From Pararhodobacter sp. CCB-MM2 (GTDB lineage: Bacteria > Pseudomonadota > Alphaproteobacteria > Rhodobacterales > Rhodobacteraceae): a DNA stretch of 64,000 nucleotides. The DNA is taken from NCBI RefSeq assembly GCF_001691415.1, contig NZ_LRRR01000002.1, forward strand, positions 186,001 to 250,000, written 5' to 3'. The translations under genes were made by a program, and so were the position numbers. How positions within the stretch are numbered: position 1 is the first letter of the stretch; each line of letters begins with the position of its first letter. The notes below the pieces were generated by a model. That model had not been told where the DNA came from, searched no databases, and saw only the letters and a list, made by a program, of their open reading frames with translations. This document shows, piece by piece, positions 47,310 through 55,599 of the stretch.

Positions 47310-48605
47310 ATGAATGCCCCTCTGAAAACCCCCGGCTTCTTCACGGACACGCTGGCCGGCACCGATCCGGAACTGTTCACCGCCATCACCGGAGAGCTGG
47401 GCCGCCAGCGCGACGAGATCGAGCTGATCGCCAGCGAGAACATCGTCAGCCGCGCCGTGATGGAGGCGCAGGGCAGCGTGATGACCAACAAATACGCCGA
47501 GGGCTATCCCGGTCGGCGCTATTACGGCGGGTGCGAATGGGTGGACCGGGCCGAGACCCTCGCCATCGAGCGGGCGTGTCAGCTGTTCGACTGCGCCTTT
47601 GCCAATGTGCAGCCCAATTCCGGCAGCCAGGCGAACCAAGGCGTGTTCAACGCGCTTCTGGAACCCGGCGACACGATCCTGGGGATGAGCCTCGATGCGG
47701 GCGGGCACCTCACTCATGGCGCAGCGCCCAACCAGTCGGGCAAGTGGTTCAAGGCCGTCCAATATGGTGTGCGCCGCTATGACAACCGGCTCGACTATGA
47801 TCAGGTCGAGGTTCTGGCCATGCAGCATCGTCCGCGCCTGCTGATTGCCGGCGGCTCGGCCATTCCTCGGCAGATCGACTTTGCCCGCATGCGCGCGATT
47901 GCCGACCGGGTCGGGGCCAAGCTGCTGGTCGACATGGCGCATTTCGCCGGTCTGGTCGCGGCGGGGGCCCATCCCTCGCCGTTCCCGCATGCCCATGTCG
48001 TGACGACGACCACGCATAAGACCCTGCGCGGCCCTCGGGGCGGGATGATCCTCACCAATGACGAGGCGCTCGCCAAGAAGATCAACTCGGCGATCTTTCC
48101 GGGCATTCAGGGCGGGCCGCTGATGCATGTCATCGCCGCCAAGGCCGCGGCCTTCGGCGAAGCGCTGCAGCCGGGCTTTCGCGACTATATCCATGCGGTG
48201 ATCGCCAATGCGCAGGCGCTGTCGGACCAGTTGATCAAAGGCGGGCTCGATACCGTCACCAAGGGCACCGACACGCATGTCGTGCTGGTGGATCTGCGGC
48301 CCAAGGGCGTGACCGGCAAGGCCACCGAGGCGGCGCTTGGGCGGGCGCATATCACCTGCAACAAGAACGGCGTGCCCTTCGACCCGCAGAAGCCGACGAT
48401 CACCAGCGGCATCCGGCTGGGCAGCCCGGCCGGCACTACGCGCGGCTTCGGCGTCACCGAGTTCCGCCAGATTGCCGATTGGATCATCGAGGTCGTCGAC
48501 GGTCTGGCCGCCAATGGCGAAGAGGGCAATGCCAGCGTCGAGGCGCAGGTCCGGGCCGAGGTCGAGGCGCTGTGCGCCCGTTTCCCGATCTATCCGCTGC
48601 TGTGA
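47310..48605 (+). CDS. glyA: Serine hydroxymethyltransferase
   Basis: A 431-residue PLP enzyme that transfers the methylene group from methylene-THF to glycine, making serine: the entry of C1 units into the serine cycle. Family landmarks are [36 protein letters not shown] and the PLP lysine K237 in [15 protein letters not shown]. The start has GGGAGA upstream. It ends the operon and is followed by a hairpin. The serine-cycle isozyme is usually distinct from the housekeeping GlyA; position supports that here. Confidence 0.96.
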   Translation: MNAPLKTPGFFTDTLAGTDPELFTAITGELGRQRDEIELIASENIVSRAVMEAQGSVMTNKYAEGYPGRRYYGGCEWVDRAETLAIERACQLFDCAFANVQPNSGSQANQGVFNALLEPGDTILGMSLDAGGHLTHGAAPNQSGKWFKAVQYGVRRYDNRLDYDQVEVLAMQHRPRLLIAGGSAIPRQIDFARMRAIADRVGAKLLVDMAHFAGLVAAGAHPSPFPHAHVVTTTTHKTLRGPRGGMILTNDEALAKKINSAIFPGIQGGPLMHVIAAKAAAFGEALQPGFRDYIHAVIANAQALSDQLIKGGLDTVTKGTDTHVVLVDLRPKGVTGKATEAALGRAHITCNKNGVPFDPQKPTITSGIRLGSPAGTTRGFGVTEFRQIADWIIEVVDGLAANGEEGNASVEAQVRAEVEALCARFPIYPLL

Positions 48606-48625
48606 TCCGACATTGAGCACCGTCC

Positions 48626-48660
48626 GGGCATCGGGTGATTCTCATCCGGTGCCCCTTTGG
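48626..48660 (+). terminator. Terminator-like hairpin after glyA
   Basis: GGGCATCGGGTGA pairs with TCATCCGGTGCCC (13 pairs, two G-U) around a three-base loop and is followed by CTTTGG, a poor T-run. It begins 20 bases after the glyA stop. Confidence 0.65.
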
Positions 48661-48709
48661 GGCACTCCGAGGCTGCCCAAGCAGCGAACCAATCTGCCGA
48701 GATTTTAAA

Positions 48710-48727
48710 CATTGGTCTGGACCAATG
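48710..48727. promoter_or_regulatory. Operator CATTGGTCTGGACCAATG before dmmDABC
   Basis: An 18-base palindrome with eight-base arms around TG, the most complete of the three TTGGTCTGSACCAA sites. It lies about 230 bases before dmmD, so a long leader or a downstream promoter is implied. The FadR-type regulator at 27868 is the likely binding protein. Confidence 0.72.
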
Positions 48728-48862
48728 CATTTTCTGGACGCTATCCTGCCTGCGGGAGATCGCCGGAGCGATGGGCGGGAGAGGTCAGGGTCGCGCCGGT
48801 TTTCAATGAATGTTCAAGTTTTTGCGGCGCGGGCCTGCGAAGGGTTTCGTCGTATCTGCGGC

Positions 48863-48877
48863 TTTCCTGATGGGAAA
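48863..48877. promoter_or_regulatory. TTTCC-N5-GGAAA element before dmmD
   Basis: TTTCCTGATGGGAAA is a palindrome with five-base arms and a five-base spacer, 80 bases before the dmmD start. The same layout occurs before sgaA and the second Amt gene. Confidence 0.45.
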
Positions 48878-48957
48878 CAAATGTGAACTAAAGTGTTGCT
48901 TTTCGAAAAGCCTTGGGCTTGCATGCGGAAGAACACGATGCCTTGGGAGGTCAGAAT

Positions 48958-50103
48958 ATGGCGATTATCTACAGAACCTCGGCGCTAGCGCAGCGCCATG
49001 CCGAAATCGGCGGCGAGCTGGAAGACTGGAACGGCATGGGCACCGCCTGGTTCTATGACCACAGCGACGAGCGCGCGAAGGCCGATTACATGGCTGTGCG
49101 GACCAAGGCTGGCCTGATGGATGTATCTGGTCTGAAAAAGGTCCATCTGGTTGGACCACATGCCGCTGCGGTCATCGATCGCGTGACCACCCGGAACGTC
49201 GACAAGATCATGCCGGGCCGGGCGGTCTATGCCTGCATGCTCAATGACGACGGCAAGTTCATCGACGACTGCGTGATCTACCGGCTGTCGGTCAACCACT
49301 GGATGGTGGTGCATGGCGCGGGCACAGGGCACGAGTCGATGGCCATGGCCGCCTATGGCAAGAACGTCGCGATGATCTTCGACGACAACCTGCACGACAT
49401 GTCGCTGCAAGGCCCCGTTGCCGTCGATTTCCTCGCCAAGCATGTGCCGGGCATCCGCGACCTCGCCTATTTCGGCATCCTTCAGACCAAGCTGTTCGGC
49501 AAGCCGGTGATGATCTCACGCACCGGTTATACCGGCGAGCGCGGCTACGAGATCTTCTGCGAGGCCCGTCACGCCATGGCGCTGTGGGACGCGATCCTTG
49601 CGGATGGCAAAGACATGGGCATCCGCCCCGTCCAGTTCTCGACCCTCGATCTGCTGCGTACTGAAAGCTACCTGCTGTTCTTCCCCGGCGACAATTCCGA
49701 GACCTTCCCCTTCGCCAACGAACCGGCCGGCGACACGCTGTGGGAGCTGGGGCTCGATTTCACCGTCTCGCCGGGCAAGACCGGCTTCCGCGGCGCCGAA
49801 AACCATTACGCGCTGAAGGGCAAGGAGCGGTTCAAGATCTACGGCGTGAAGCTGGAGGGCAGCACCACCGCCGATACCGGCGCCAAGCTGCTGAAGGACG
49901 GCAAGGAAGTCGGCCTTGTGACCTTCGGCATGCAGTCGCCGCTGAACAACCACAGCGTCGGCATCGCCCGGATGCCGGTCGATTGCGCCGTGCCCGGGGT
50001 GAAGATGGTCGTCGTCAATCAGGACGGGACCGAGATCCCCTGCGTCACCGAAGAAATGCCCTTCTACGACAAGGACAAGGCGATCCGTACCGCCAAGGGC
50101 TGA
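48958..50103 (+). CDS. dmmD: GcvT-like folate protein of the dimethylamine monooxygenase operon
   Basis: A 381-residue protein of the aminomethyltransferase (GcvT) fold (GLMDVSGLKKVHLVG, MPGRAVYACMLNDDG, MISRTGYTGERGYEIFC, LDLLRTESYLLFFPGD). It probably captures on THF the formaldehyde released when dimethylamine is demethylated by DmmABC. The start is ATG at 48958 with GGGAGG upstream; the in-frame extension to 48913 is non-family. It is the first gene of the canonical order dmmD-dmmA-dmmB-dmmC, followed after 77 bases by dmmA. Confidence 0.9.
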   Translation: MAIIYRTSALAQRHAEIGGELEDWNGMGTAWFYDHSDERAKADYMAVRTKAGLMDVSGLKKVHLVGPHAAAVIDRVTTRNVDKIMPGRAVYACMLNDDGKFIDDCVIYRLSVNHWMVVHGAGTGHESMAMAAYGKNVAMIFDDNLHDMSLQGPVAVDFLAKHVPGIRDLAYFGILQTKLFGKPVMISRTGYTGERGYEIFCEARHAMALWDAILADGKDMGIRPVQFSTLDLLRTESYLLFFPGDNSETFPFANEPAGDTLWELGLDFTVSPGKTGFRGAENHYALKGKERFKIYGVKLEGSTTADTGAKLLKDGKEVGLVTFGMQSPLNNHSVGIARMPVDCAVPGVKMVVVNQDGTEIPCVTEEMPFYDKDKAIRTAKG

Positions 50104-50180
50104 CCCATTCGACAGGCGCCGCCGGCAACGGGGGCGCCTGCTTCGCAACAGGCAACAAGACAACGGGAGTGACTGCCGCG

Positions 50181-50801
50181 ATGTCGAAATTCCAGTTCCC
50201 CCAGAGCATTGCCAGCCGCCCGGTCTATGGCACTCTCGCGCCGCGGCCGGGCAAGGCCCATCTCATGATGGCGGATGCCGAAGGGGCCGAAGCCCTGCTC
50301 GACCTCGCCGCGCAAGCGGGCGCGCGCGACAGCGGCCTGATGGCCAAGGCGCATATCCTCTATCTGCCGCGCCAAACCGGAGAGGCCTTCGTCGACAGGC
50401 TACGCGCCCTCAACCCCGCGCAATTCTATGTCGGCCCCAGCTTCGACGCGGCCCTGCCGCGGCTGCGGCGGGTCTTGTCGGACGCACATATGGGTCTGCA
50501 GGTCTATCTGGCCGGGACCGAGGGCTTGATCGGACGCGCCGCCGCCGAACTGGCCGCGGCAGGCATCCCCGTCGGCTCGGTGCAGACCGAACATCGCGGT
50601 TCGGTCGCGCGGCGGATGCAATGCGTGCATTGCAAGGGCATCACCGAGGACGTCATCACCGATCCCTTCGTCTGCGCGCATTGCGGGCTGAACCTGTTCG
50701 TGCGCGACCATTACTCGCGCCGGCTGGCCGCCTTCCAGGGCGTCTGCATCGACGCCGAGGATCCCGGCAATGTCCCCGAACCCGTGGAGCTGTACAGATG
50801 A
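50181..50801 (+). CDS. dmmA: Dimethylamine monooxygenase subunit DmmA
   Basis: A 206-residue subunit with a C-terminal zinc-finger-like pair of CXXC motifs (CVHCKGITED, then VCAHCGLNLFVRDHYS, near residues 153-178). The N-terminal part has no catalytic signature I recognise. Together with the flavin/iron-sulfur reductase DmmB and the haem protein DmmC it forms the O2-dependent dimethylamine monooxygenase. I prefer the ATG at 50181; a GTG 12 bases upstream is possible. Its stop overlaps the dmmB start (ATGA). The identification rests on operon order as well as sequence. Confidence 0.87.
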   Translation: MSKFQFPQSIASRPVYGTLAPRPGKAHLMMADAEGAEALLDLAAQAGARDSGLMAKAHILYLPRQTGEAFVDRLRALNPAQFYVGPSFDAALPRLRRVLSDAHMGLQVYLAGTEGLIGRAAAELAAAGIPVGSVQTEHRGSVARRMQCVHCKGITEDVITDPFVCAHCGLNLFVRDHYSRRLAAFQGVCIDAEDPGNVPEPVELYR

Positions 50802-51784
50802 GCGCCGCCCCTCAGAAAGCCAAGGCCGGCGCCGAGAAGATCGACGTCGTCGTCAGCGCCGTCGTTCCCATCAACGAACTGGTCACGCGGTTCGAATTCC
50901 AGCGTCCCGATGGCGCGCCGTTTCCGCCCTTTTCGGCGGGCGCGCATACCGTCGTCGAGATGAAGGATAAGGGCCGCACGCGTCTCAACCCCTATTCGCT
51001 GATGTCCGATCCGGCCGATGCCGGGACCTATGCCATTTCGGTGCGGCGCGATGATCAGGGACGGGGCGGCTCGCTGTATCTGCACCGGCATGTGAAGCCC
51101 GGCGACCGGCTGACCATCACCTATCCCGTGAACCTGTTCCCGGTCGATCTGCGCGGTCGCAAGCATGTCTTCCTTGCGGGAGGCATCGGCATCACGCCCT
51201 TCCTGGCGATGATCGCGCAGCTGGAGACGCTAGGCGCGCGGTGGGAGCTGCATTATTCCGTCCGCAACGAGGCCCTCGGAACCTATGCCGATCAGCTGAC
51301 CGCCCGGCATCCCGGCAAGGTCCACGTCTATTACGACGACCGCAAGCAGGCGATCCCGCTCGGTGACCTGCTGGATGGCCAGCCTTTGGGCACGCATGTC
51401 TATGTCTGCGGTCCCAAGGGGATGATCGACTGGGTGCACCGGACCGCTGCCGATCACGGCTGGCCCGACGCCCATGTGCATTCCGAGGAATTCCTCGCGC
51501 CGCAGCCCGGCAAGCCCTTCGAAGTGCGTCTGTGCAAGTCCGACATGACGATCCTCGTGGGCGAGAACGAAAGCCTGCTGGAAGCCATGGAGCGCTGCGG
51601 CGTCGAGGCGCCCTTCCTGTGCCGGGGCGGCGCTTGCGGCCAATGCGAGACCGATGTGGTCGAGCATGACGGCACGTTCATCCACCGCGACCATTGGCTG
51701 GAAGAGGATCAGCAGGCGAGCGGTACCAAGATCATGCCCTGCGTCAGCCGCTTCGTCGGCAAGGCGCTGGTTCTGGATCGATAG
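50798..51784 (+). CDS. dmmB: Dimethylamine monooxygenase reductase subunit DmmB
   Basis: A 328-residue reductase of the phthalate dioxygenase reductase type. Residues about 15-110 are a flavin domain (LNPYSLMSDPADAG), residues about 115-230 the NAD domain (FLAGGIGITPFLAMI, YVCGPKGMIDWV), and residues about 245-328 a plant-type 2Fe-2S ferredoxin with CRGGACGQC and a later cysteine in MPCVSRF. It passes electrons from NAD(P)H to the haem subunit DmmC. The start overlaps the dmmA stop. Confidence 0.93.
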   Translation: MSAAPQKAKAGAEKIDVVVSAVVPINELVTRFEFQRPDGAPFPPFSAGAHTVVEMKDKGRTRLNPYSLMSDPADAGTYAISVRRDDQGRGGSLYLHRHVKPGDRLTITYPVNLFPVDLRGRKHVFLAGGIGITPFLAMIAQLETLGARWELHYSVRNEALGTYADQLTARHPGKVHVYYDDRKQAIPLGDLLDGQPLGTHVYVCGPKGMIDWVHRTAADHGWPDAHVHSEEFLAPQPGKPFEVRLCKSDMTILVGENESLLEAMERCGVEAPFLCRGGACGQCETDVVEHDGTFIHRDHWLEEDQQASGTKIMPCVSRFVGKALVLDR

Positions 51785-51794
51785 GGAGGTCCTG

Positions 51795-52862
51795 ATGACC
51801 ATTCAGTTCAACGACGAGACTTTCCGCGACGATTATTCGTTCCGCAATTCCCCTTGGGCGATCAAGCGCTTCCCCTTCCCGTTCCACGAAGACAGCTACA
51901 TGTATTCGGTGAACATGGAGCAGCATCGCGGCGGCCCGGCGGGGTCGGTCTTTGAGAAGCGCTTCGATGTCGACGAGCATTACATCTCGGAAATGCGCGA
52001 TCGGGCGATTGTTTTGGCCGAGGACCCGCTGCGCTGCCAGTCGCTGCCGCATATGACTCTGGCGGGGTGGGACCTGCTGGAACTCATCATGGTCTCGAAA
52101 TCCGAGGATTATCCGGATCTGTTCCAGCTGTACCGCGACGGCAACCGCTGGCGCTGGGTCAACAAGCCGCTGGGCATCGACGACAGCTTCACCTTCATGG
52201 ACGAGACGACGCTGCCCCATGGGCCGATGGAGTACATCACCCGCCAGACGCAGGGCGATTTCGCGGTGCTCGATCAGCGCGACGACAATCTGTGGATGGA
52301 TGCCGGGATGATCACCACGCAGGCCGACTGGTCGCTGGATTTCGACATCGGCATGAACTTCTTCGAATGGCATGCCCCGGTGCCGCTGGCGCATGAGATG
52401 GGCATCTTCAAACGCGCGCTGAAATTCCTGATGAATGTGCAGCAGGGTGCCCCGGCGCGGCGGTTGAACTGGACGATGACCGTGAACCCGCTGCTGGATA
52501 CCAGCCCAGAGAATTACCACAAATGGGGCATCCAGAAGACCGAGCTGACCGCCGAGAACATCGGCGCGAAGCAGCATCTGCGGGTGGAATTGCAGACCTT
52601 CTACCGCCTGCCGCGCTCCAACGCTCTGGTCTTCCCGATCCGCTGCTACCTGATCGCCTTCCAGGATCTGGTAACGATGCCGAAATGGGGCCGCCGGCTG
52701 CACCGCGTGATCCGCGACCTGCCCGAGGAACTGGCGACCTACAAAGGATTCATCGCCAACCGTCCGCTGATGCTGGAATACCTGAGCCGCTTCGACGACG
52801 GTCTGCCGACGTCGCCCGGCGTCTGGGCGGATCTGGAAACCGAACCGCCGCTGCAGAAATGA
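51795..52862 (+). CDS. dmmC: Dimethylamine monooxygenase haem subunit DmmC (HODM/DUF3445 family)
   Basis: A 355-residue member of the haem-dependent oxidative N-demethylase (DUF3445) family and the likely catalytic subunit, converting dimethylamine to methylamine and formaldehyde with O2. Recognisable blocks are NSPWAIKRFPFPFHEDSYMY, GWDLLELIMVSKSEDYPDLF, VNKPLGIDDSF and LRVELQTFYRLPRSNALVFPIRCY (each quoted in part). RBS AGGGAGGT precedes the ATG at 51795, 10 bases after dmmB. A strong terminator follows, shared with the convergent XRE regulator. Confidence 0.93.
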   Translation: MTIQFNDETFRDDYSFRNSPWAIKRFPFPFHEDSYMYSVNMEQHRGGPAGSVFEKRFDVDEHYISEMRDRAIVLAEDPLRCQSLPHMTLAGWDLLELIMVSKSEDYPDLFQLYRDGNRWRWVNKPLGIDDSFTFMDETTLPHGPMEYITRQTQGDFAVLDQRDDNLWMDAGMITTQADWSLDFDIGMNFFEWHAPVPLAHEMGIFKRALKFLMNVQQGAPARRLNWTMTVNPLLDTSPENYHKWGIQKTELTAENIGAKQHLRVELQTFYRLPRSNALVFPIRCYLIAFQDLVTMPKWGRRLHRVIRDLPEELATYKGFIANRPLMLEYLSRFDDGLPTSPGVWADLETEPPLQK

Positions 52863-52880
52863 TCCGGCCCGCTAGTGCGA

Positions 52881-52905
52881 AAGGCCCCCGGAAAGCGGGG
52901 GCCTT
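52881..52905. terminator. Bidirectional terminator between dmmC and the XRE-cupin gene
   Basis: AAGGCCCCCG and CGGGGGCCTT form a ten-pair stem around GAAAG. It serves dmmC from the plus strand and probably the convergent regulator gene, which ends at 52910. Confidence 0.85.
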
Positions 52906-52909
52906 GTCG

Positions 52910-53560
52910 TCATTTTTCGCGCGGGTAGCTGATGATCGACAGATACCGCGCCGGAAGTTGCACCAGCCTCTCGGGGCCATGCGGCGCGTCCGCGTCGAAG
53001 AACAGCGTGTCACCGGGTTCGAGCGGATACATCTCGGAGCCATGCCGATAGTCGACCTTGCCCTCCAGCATGTAGATCATCTCGATCCCCTCATGCTGGA
53101 ACGTCTTGAAGGTGTCCGATTCCGAGGTGAGCTGGATCAGATACGGCTCGACGATCACGCCGCTGGAGTTCGAGCCGATATGCCCGAGCAGGCTGTATTG
53201 ATGCCCCGCGCGCGTCCCGGCGCGTTCGATCTCCACGCCGCGGCCGGCCTTGGTGTGCACCGCCTGCCGACGTTCCTCATAGCCCTTGAAGAACGCGGTC
53301 AGCGGCACCGACAGCGCATTGGCCAGCGTCTGCAGCGTCGTCAGCGAGGGCGAGGTGTTCCCGTTCTCGATCTTCGACAGCATGCCGATCGACAGGTCCG
53401 TCAGCTTCGACAGCTCGGCCACCGTGATGTTCTGCTGCTTGCGATAGGCCCGGACCTCGCGGCCGATGGCCACTTCGAGGATCTTCTCCCGCTCTTCGCG
53501 CAGGCTGTGCGGATCTTGCGTTAGTTTGGACACTTTCTCCGGCCCCACGCCCTTGTTCAT
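52910..53560 (-). CDS. XRE-family regulator with cupin domain
   Basis: A 216-residue regulator. Residues about 30-90 are the helix-turn-helix (VRAYRKQQNITVAELSKLTDLS, then IGMLSKIENGNTSPSLTTLQTLANAL) and residues about 130-210 a cupin barrel (FQHEGIEMIYMLEGKVDYRHG, YPLEPGDTLFFDADAPHGPERLV) that probably binds the effector. I chose ATG at 53560 because GAGGAG lies at a proper distance; the GTG at 53572 overlaps that ribosome site. It is divergent from mgsABC-gmaS and is the likely regulator of that operon. Relatives control amino acid, polyamine and amine genes. Confidence 0.88.
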   Translation of the reverse strand: MNKGVGPEKVSKLTQDPHSLREEREKILEVAIGREVRAYRKQQNITVAELSKLTDLSIGMLSKIENGNTSPSLTTLQTLANALSVPLTAFFKGYEERRQAVHTKAGRGVEIERAGTRAGHQYSLLGHIGSNSSGVIVEPYLIQLTSESDTFKTFQHEGIEMIYMLEGKVDYRHGSEMYPLEPGDTLFFDADAPHGPERLVQLPARYLSIISYPREK

Positions 53561-54010
53561 CGGGACAATCACTCCTCAGCACGACGGTCTATCGCCAGAC
53601 ATTTCCTGAGACCCGCACATACAAGGTCATTCCTATGATGCAAAGAACTTGAGCCACTTTCAAAGAAATTGCGGCGATAGCCCGGCCCGGCAAGGGCAGA
53701 ATGCCCATCCTCGAGGCAGCGTCCGTTCGCGGCGCGTGACGACCGGGGGAGGGCAGGGGCCACGCCTTGACGATTCGTCGCCCGGTGATCGCCCACACCG
53801 CCAACCACGACAGCAACTCCTTTGCCGGGCCGCCGGATTTTTCGGCGGCGCGGTCGAAACTGCCCACCAGTCGAGCATCCGGCCTCGATTTTCACGCAGA
53901 TCAATTTTCTTTCCGGAAGGGAGAAATGTTTCTTGGCGCGACAAAAAGTTTCCTGCTAATCATTACGAGAAGAGTCGCGTAGGCGGCTGCCAGATCTGAT
54001 GGAGGAAACC
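53561..54010. other. Intergenic region between the XRE regulator and mgsA
   Basis: About 450 bases of divergent control region. The overlapping small frames on both strands have no family character. The stretch 53900-53970 is AT-rich and includes TTTCCGGAAGGGAGA at 53910, a partial TTTCC-N5-GGAAR element. No RNA or repeat was recognised. Confidence 0.5.
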
Positions 54011-54898
54011 ATGTGTGGGATCGTTGGCCTTTTCCTGAAGAAGGACGCCTTGCGTCCGAAGCTGGGCGACATGCTGACCGACATGTTGATCACCATGACC
54101 GATCGCGGGCCGGATTCGGCCGGGATCGCGATCTATGGCGATGACAGCGGGCAGGTGAAGATCACCATTCAGTCCGATACGCCCGATGACAGCTTCGACG
54201 GGCTGGAAGCAGCCATTTCGGCGGCTGTCGGCGCGCCGGTCGGCGTGCGCGTCGTTGATACCCATGCTGTGCTGACCCTCGCCCCCGAGGCGCAAGCGCT
54301 CGCCCTGGCCTATCTCGACGAGAAGGGCCTGCGCGTCATGGGCGTTGGCGAGAGCATGGAGATCTTCAAGGAAGTCGGTCTTCCCAAGGACGTCGCCGAA
54401 CGCTTCGGCCTGCGCGCGATGGGCGGCAGCCACGGCATCGGCCACACCCGCATGGCCACCGAAAGCGCCGTCACGACGCTGGGGGCGCACCCGTTCTCGA
54501 CCGCGACGGACCAGTGCCTCGTGCACAACGGCTCGCTGTCGAACCACAACGCGATGCGTCGCACGCTGGCCAAGAAGGGTGTCTTCACCCGTACCGAAAA
54601 CGACACCGAAGTTGGCGCGGCCTATATCTCCAGCCGCATCGCCGATGGCGCGACGCTGGGCGAGGCGCTGGAAGGCACGCTGAAGGATCTCGACGGCTTC
54701 TTCACCTTCGTCACCGGCACCAAGAACGGCTTCGGCGTTGTGCGTGACCCGGTCGCCTGCAAGCCGGCCGTGATGGCCGAGACCGAGGATTATGTCGCCT
54801 TCGCCAGCGAATACCGCGCCTTCGCGGATCTTCCCGGCATCGAGGCCGCCCGCGTCTGGGAGCCCGAGCCCGCCACCGTCTATTTCTGGGAGCGCTGA
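54011..54898 (+). CDS. mgsA: N-methylglutamate synthase subunit A (glutamine amidotransferase domain, GlxB-like)
   Basis: A 295-residue class II amidotransferase. Cys2, exposed after removal of Met1 in MCGIVGLF, is the N-terminal nucleophile, and TDRGPDSAG and HTRMATESAVT follow as in the PurF/GltB family. With MgsB and MgsC it converts gamma-glutamylmethylamide to N-methylglutamate by transferring the methylamine. I chose ATG at 54011 (GGAGGAAACC upstream), since a longer start would block the nucleophile. Homologues are annotated GlxB. Followed by mgsB after 3 bases. Confidence 0.91.
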   Translation: MCGIVGLFLKKDALRPKLGDMLTDMLITMTDRGPDSAGIAIYGDDSGQVKITIQSDTPDDSFDGLEAAISAAVGAPVGVRVVDTHAVLTLAPEAQALALAYLDEKGLRVMGVGESMEIFKEVGLPKDVAERFGLRAMGGSHGIGHTRMATESAVTTLGAHPFSTATDQCLVHNGSLSNHNAMRRTLAKKGVFTRTENDTEVGAAYISSRIADGATLGEALEGTLKDLDGFFTFVTGTKNGFGVVRDPVACKPAVMAETEDYVAFASEYRAFADLPGIEAARVWEPEPATVYFWER

Positions 54899-54901
54899 AC
54901 C

Positions 54902-55588
54902 ATGCCCACGCAACTCGACATGGCCTCGACCGAACTGCGGGACGTCAACGCGACCCTGCAAGCCGCTGCGAAGGCGCAAGTCAACGAACCCTATGTGATC
55001 ATCAATCCGCGTGGCAGCCATGCGATGGCCTGTGGGCTTGATGGTCCGCTGAACGTCACCGTGAAGGGCTCGACCGGCTATTACACCGCCGGGATGAACA
55101 AGGAAGCCAGCATCACCGTCGAAGGCTCGGCCGGTCCGGGCGTCGCCGAGAACATGATGTCGGGCACCGTCACCATCGAAGGCGATGCCAGCCAATATGC
55201 CGGGGCCACCGGCCATGGCGGCCTGTTGAACATCAAGGGCAATGCCAGCTCGCGCTGCGGGATCTCGATGAAGGGGATCGACATCGTGGTGCATGGCAAC
55301 ATTGGCCACATGTCCGCCTTCATGGCGCAGAAGGGCAATCTGGTCGTGCTGGGCGACGCCGGCGATGCGCTGGGGGACAGCCTGTACGAGGCCCGCCTCT
55401 TCGTGCGCGGCACGGTCAAGAGCCTCGGCGCCGATTGCGTCGAGAAGGAGATGCGTCCCGAGCATCTGGCGATCCTGAAAGAGCTGCTGGACCGTGCGGG
55501 CGCCAAGGCGAAACCCGAGGAGTTCAAGCGCTACGGCTCCTCCCGGACGCTCTACAATTTCCACATCGACAACGCTTCCGCGTACTGA
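54902..55588 (+). CDS. mgsB: N-methylglutamate synthase subunit B (GXGXG domain, GlxC-like)
   Basis: A 228-residue protein that corresponds to the C-terminal beta-helix (GXGXG) domain of glutamate synthase. Repeated turns such as GSTGYYTAGMNKEASITVEGSAGPG and ATGHGGLLNIKGNASSRCG (quoted in part) make up the helix. It has no catalytic residues of its own and joins the amidotransferase (MgsA) to the flavin subunit (MgsC). Separate genes for the three glutamate-synthase domains are the hallmark of the Mgs/Glx complex. mgsC follows after 11 bases. Confidence 0.91.
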   Translation: MPTQLDMASTELRDVNATLQAAAKAQVNEPYVIINPRGSHAMACGLDGPLNVTVKGSTGYYTAGMNKEASITVEGSAGPGVAENMMSGTVTIEGDASQYAGATGHGGLLNIKGNASSRCGISMKGIDIVVHGNIGHMSAFMAQKGNLVVLGDAGDALGDSLYEARLFVRGTVKSLGADCVEKEMRPEHLAILKELLDRAGAKAKPEEFKRYGSSRTLYNFHIDNASAY

Positions 55589-55599
55589 GGGCCCGATAC

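Larger units (their letters stand above)
48661..48957. other. Promoter region of dmmDABC
   Basis: About 300 bases without a credible gene; an 83-codon frame from 48635 to 48886 has no family character and spans the operator. The region holds the TTGGTCTGGACCAA palindrome (48712-48725) and TTTCC-N5-GGAAA (48863-48877), so two different regulators may converge on dmm. Confidence 0.5.

Noticed and set aside
48635..48886. An 83-codon plus-strand frame before dmmD
   Set aside because: It spans the operator palindrome, has no family character and no ribosome site.
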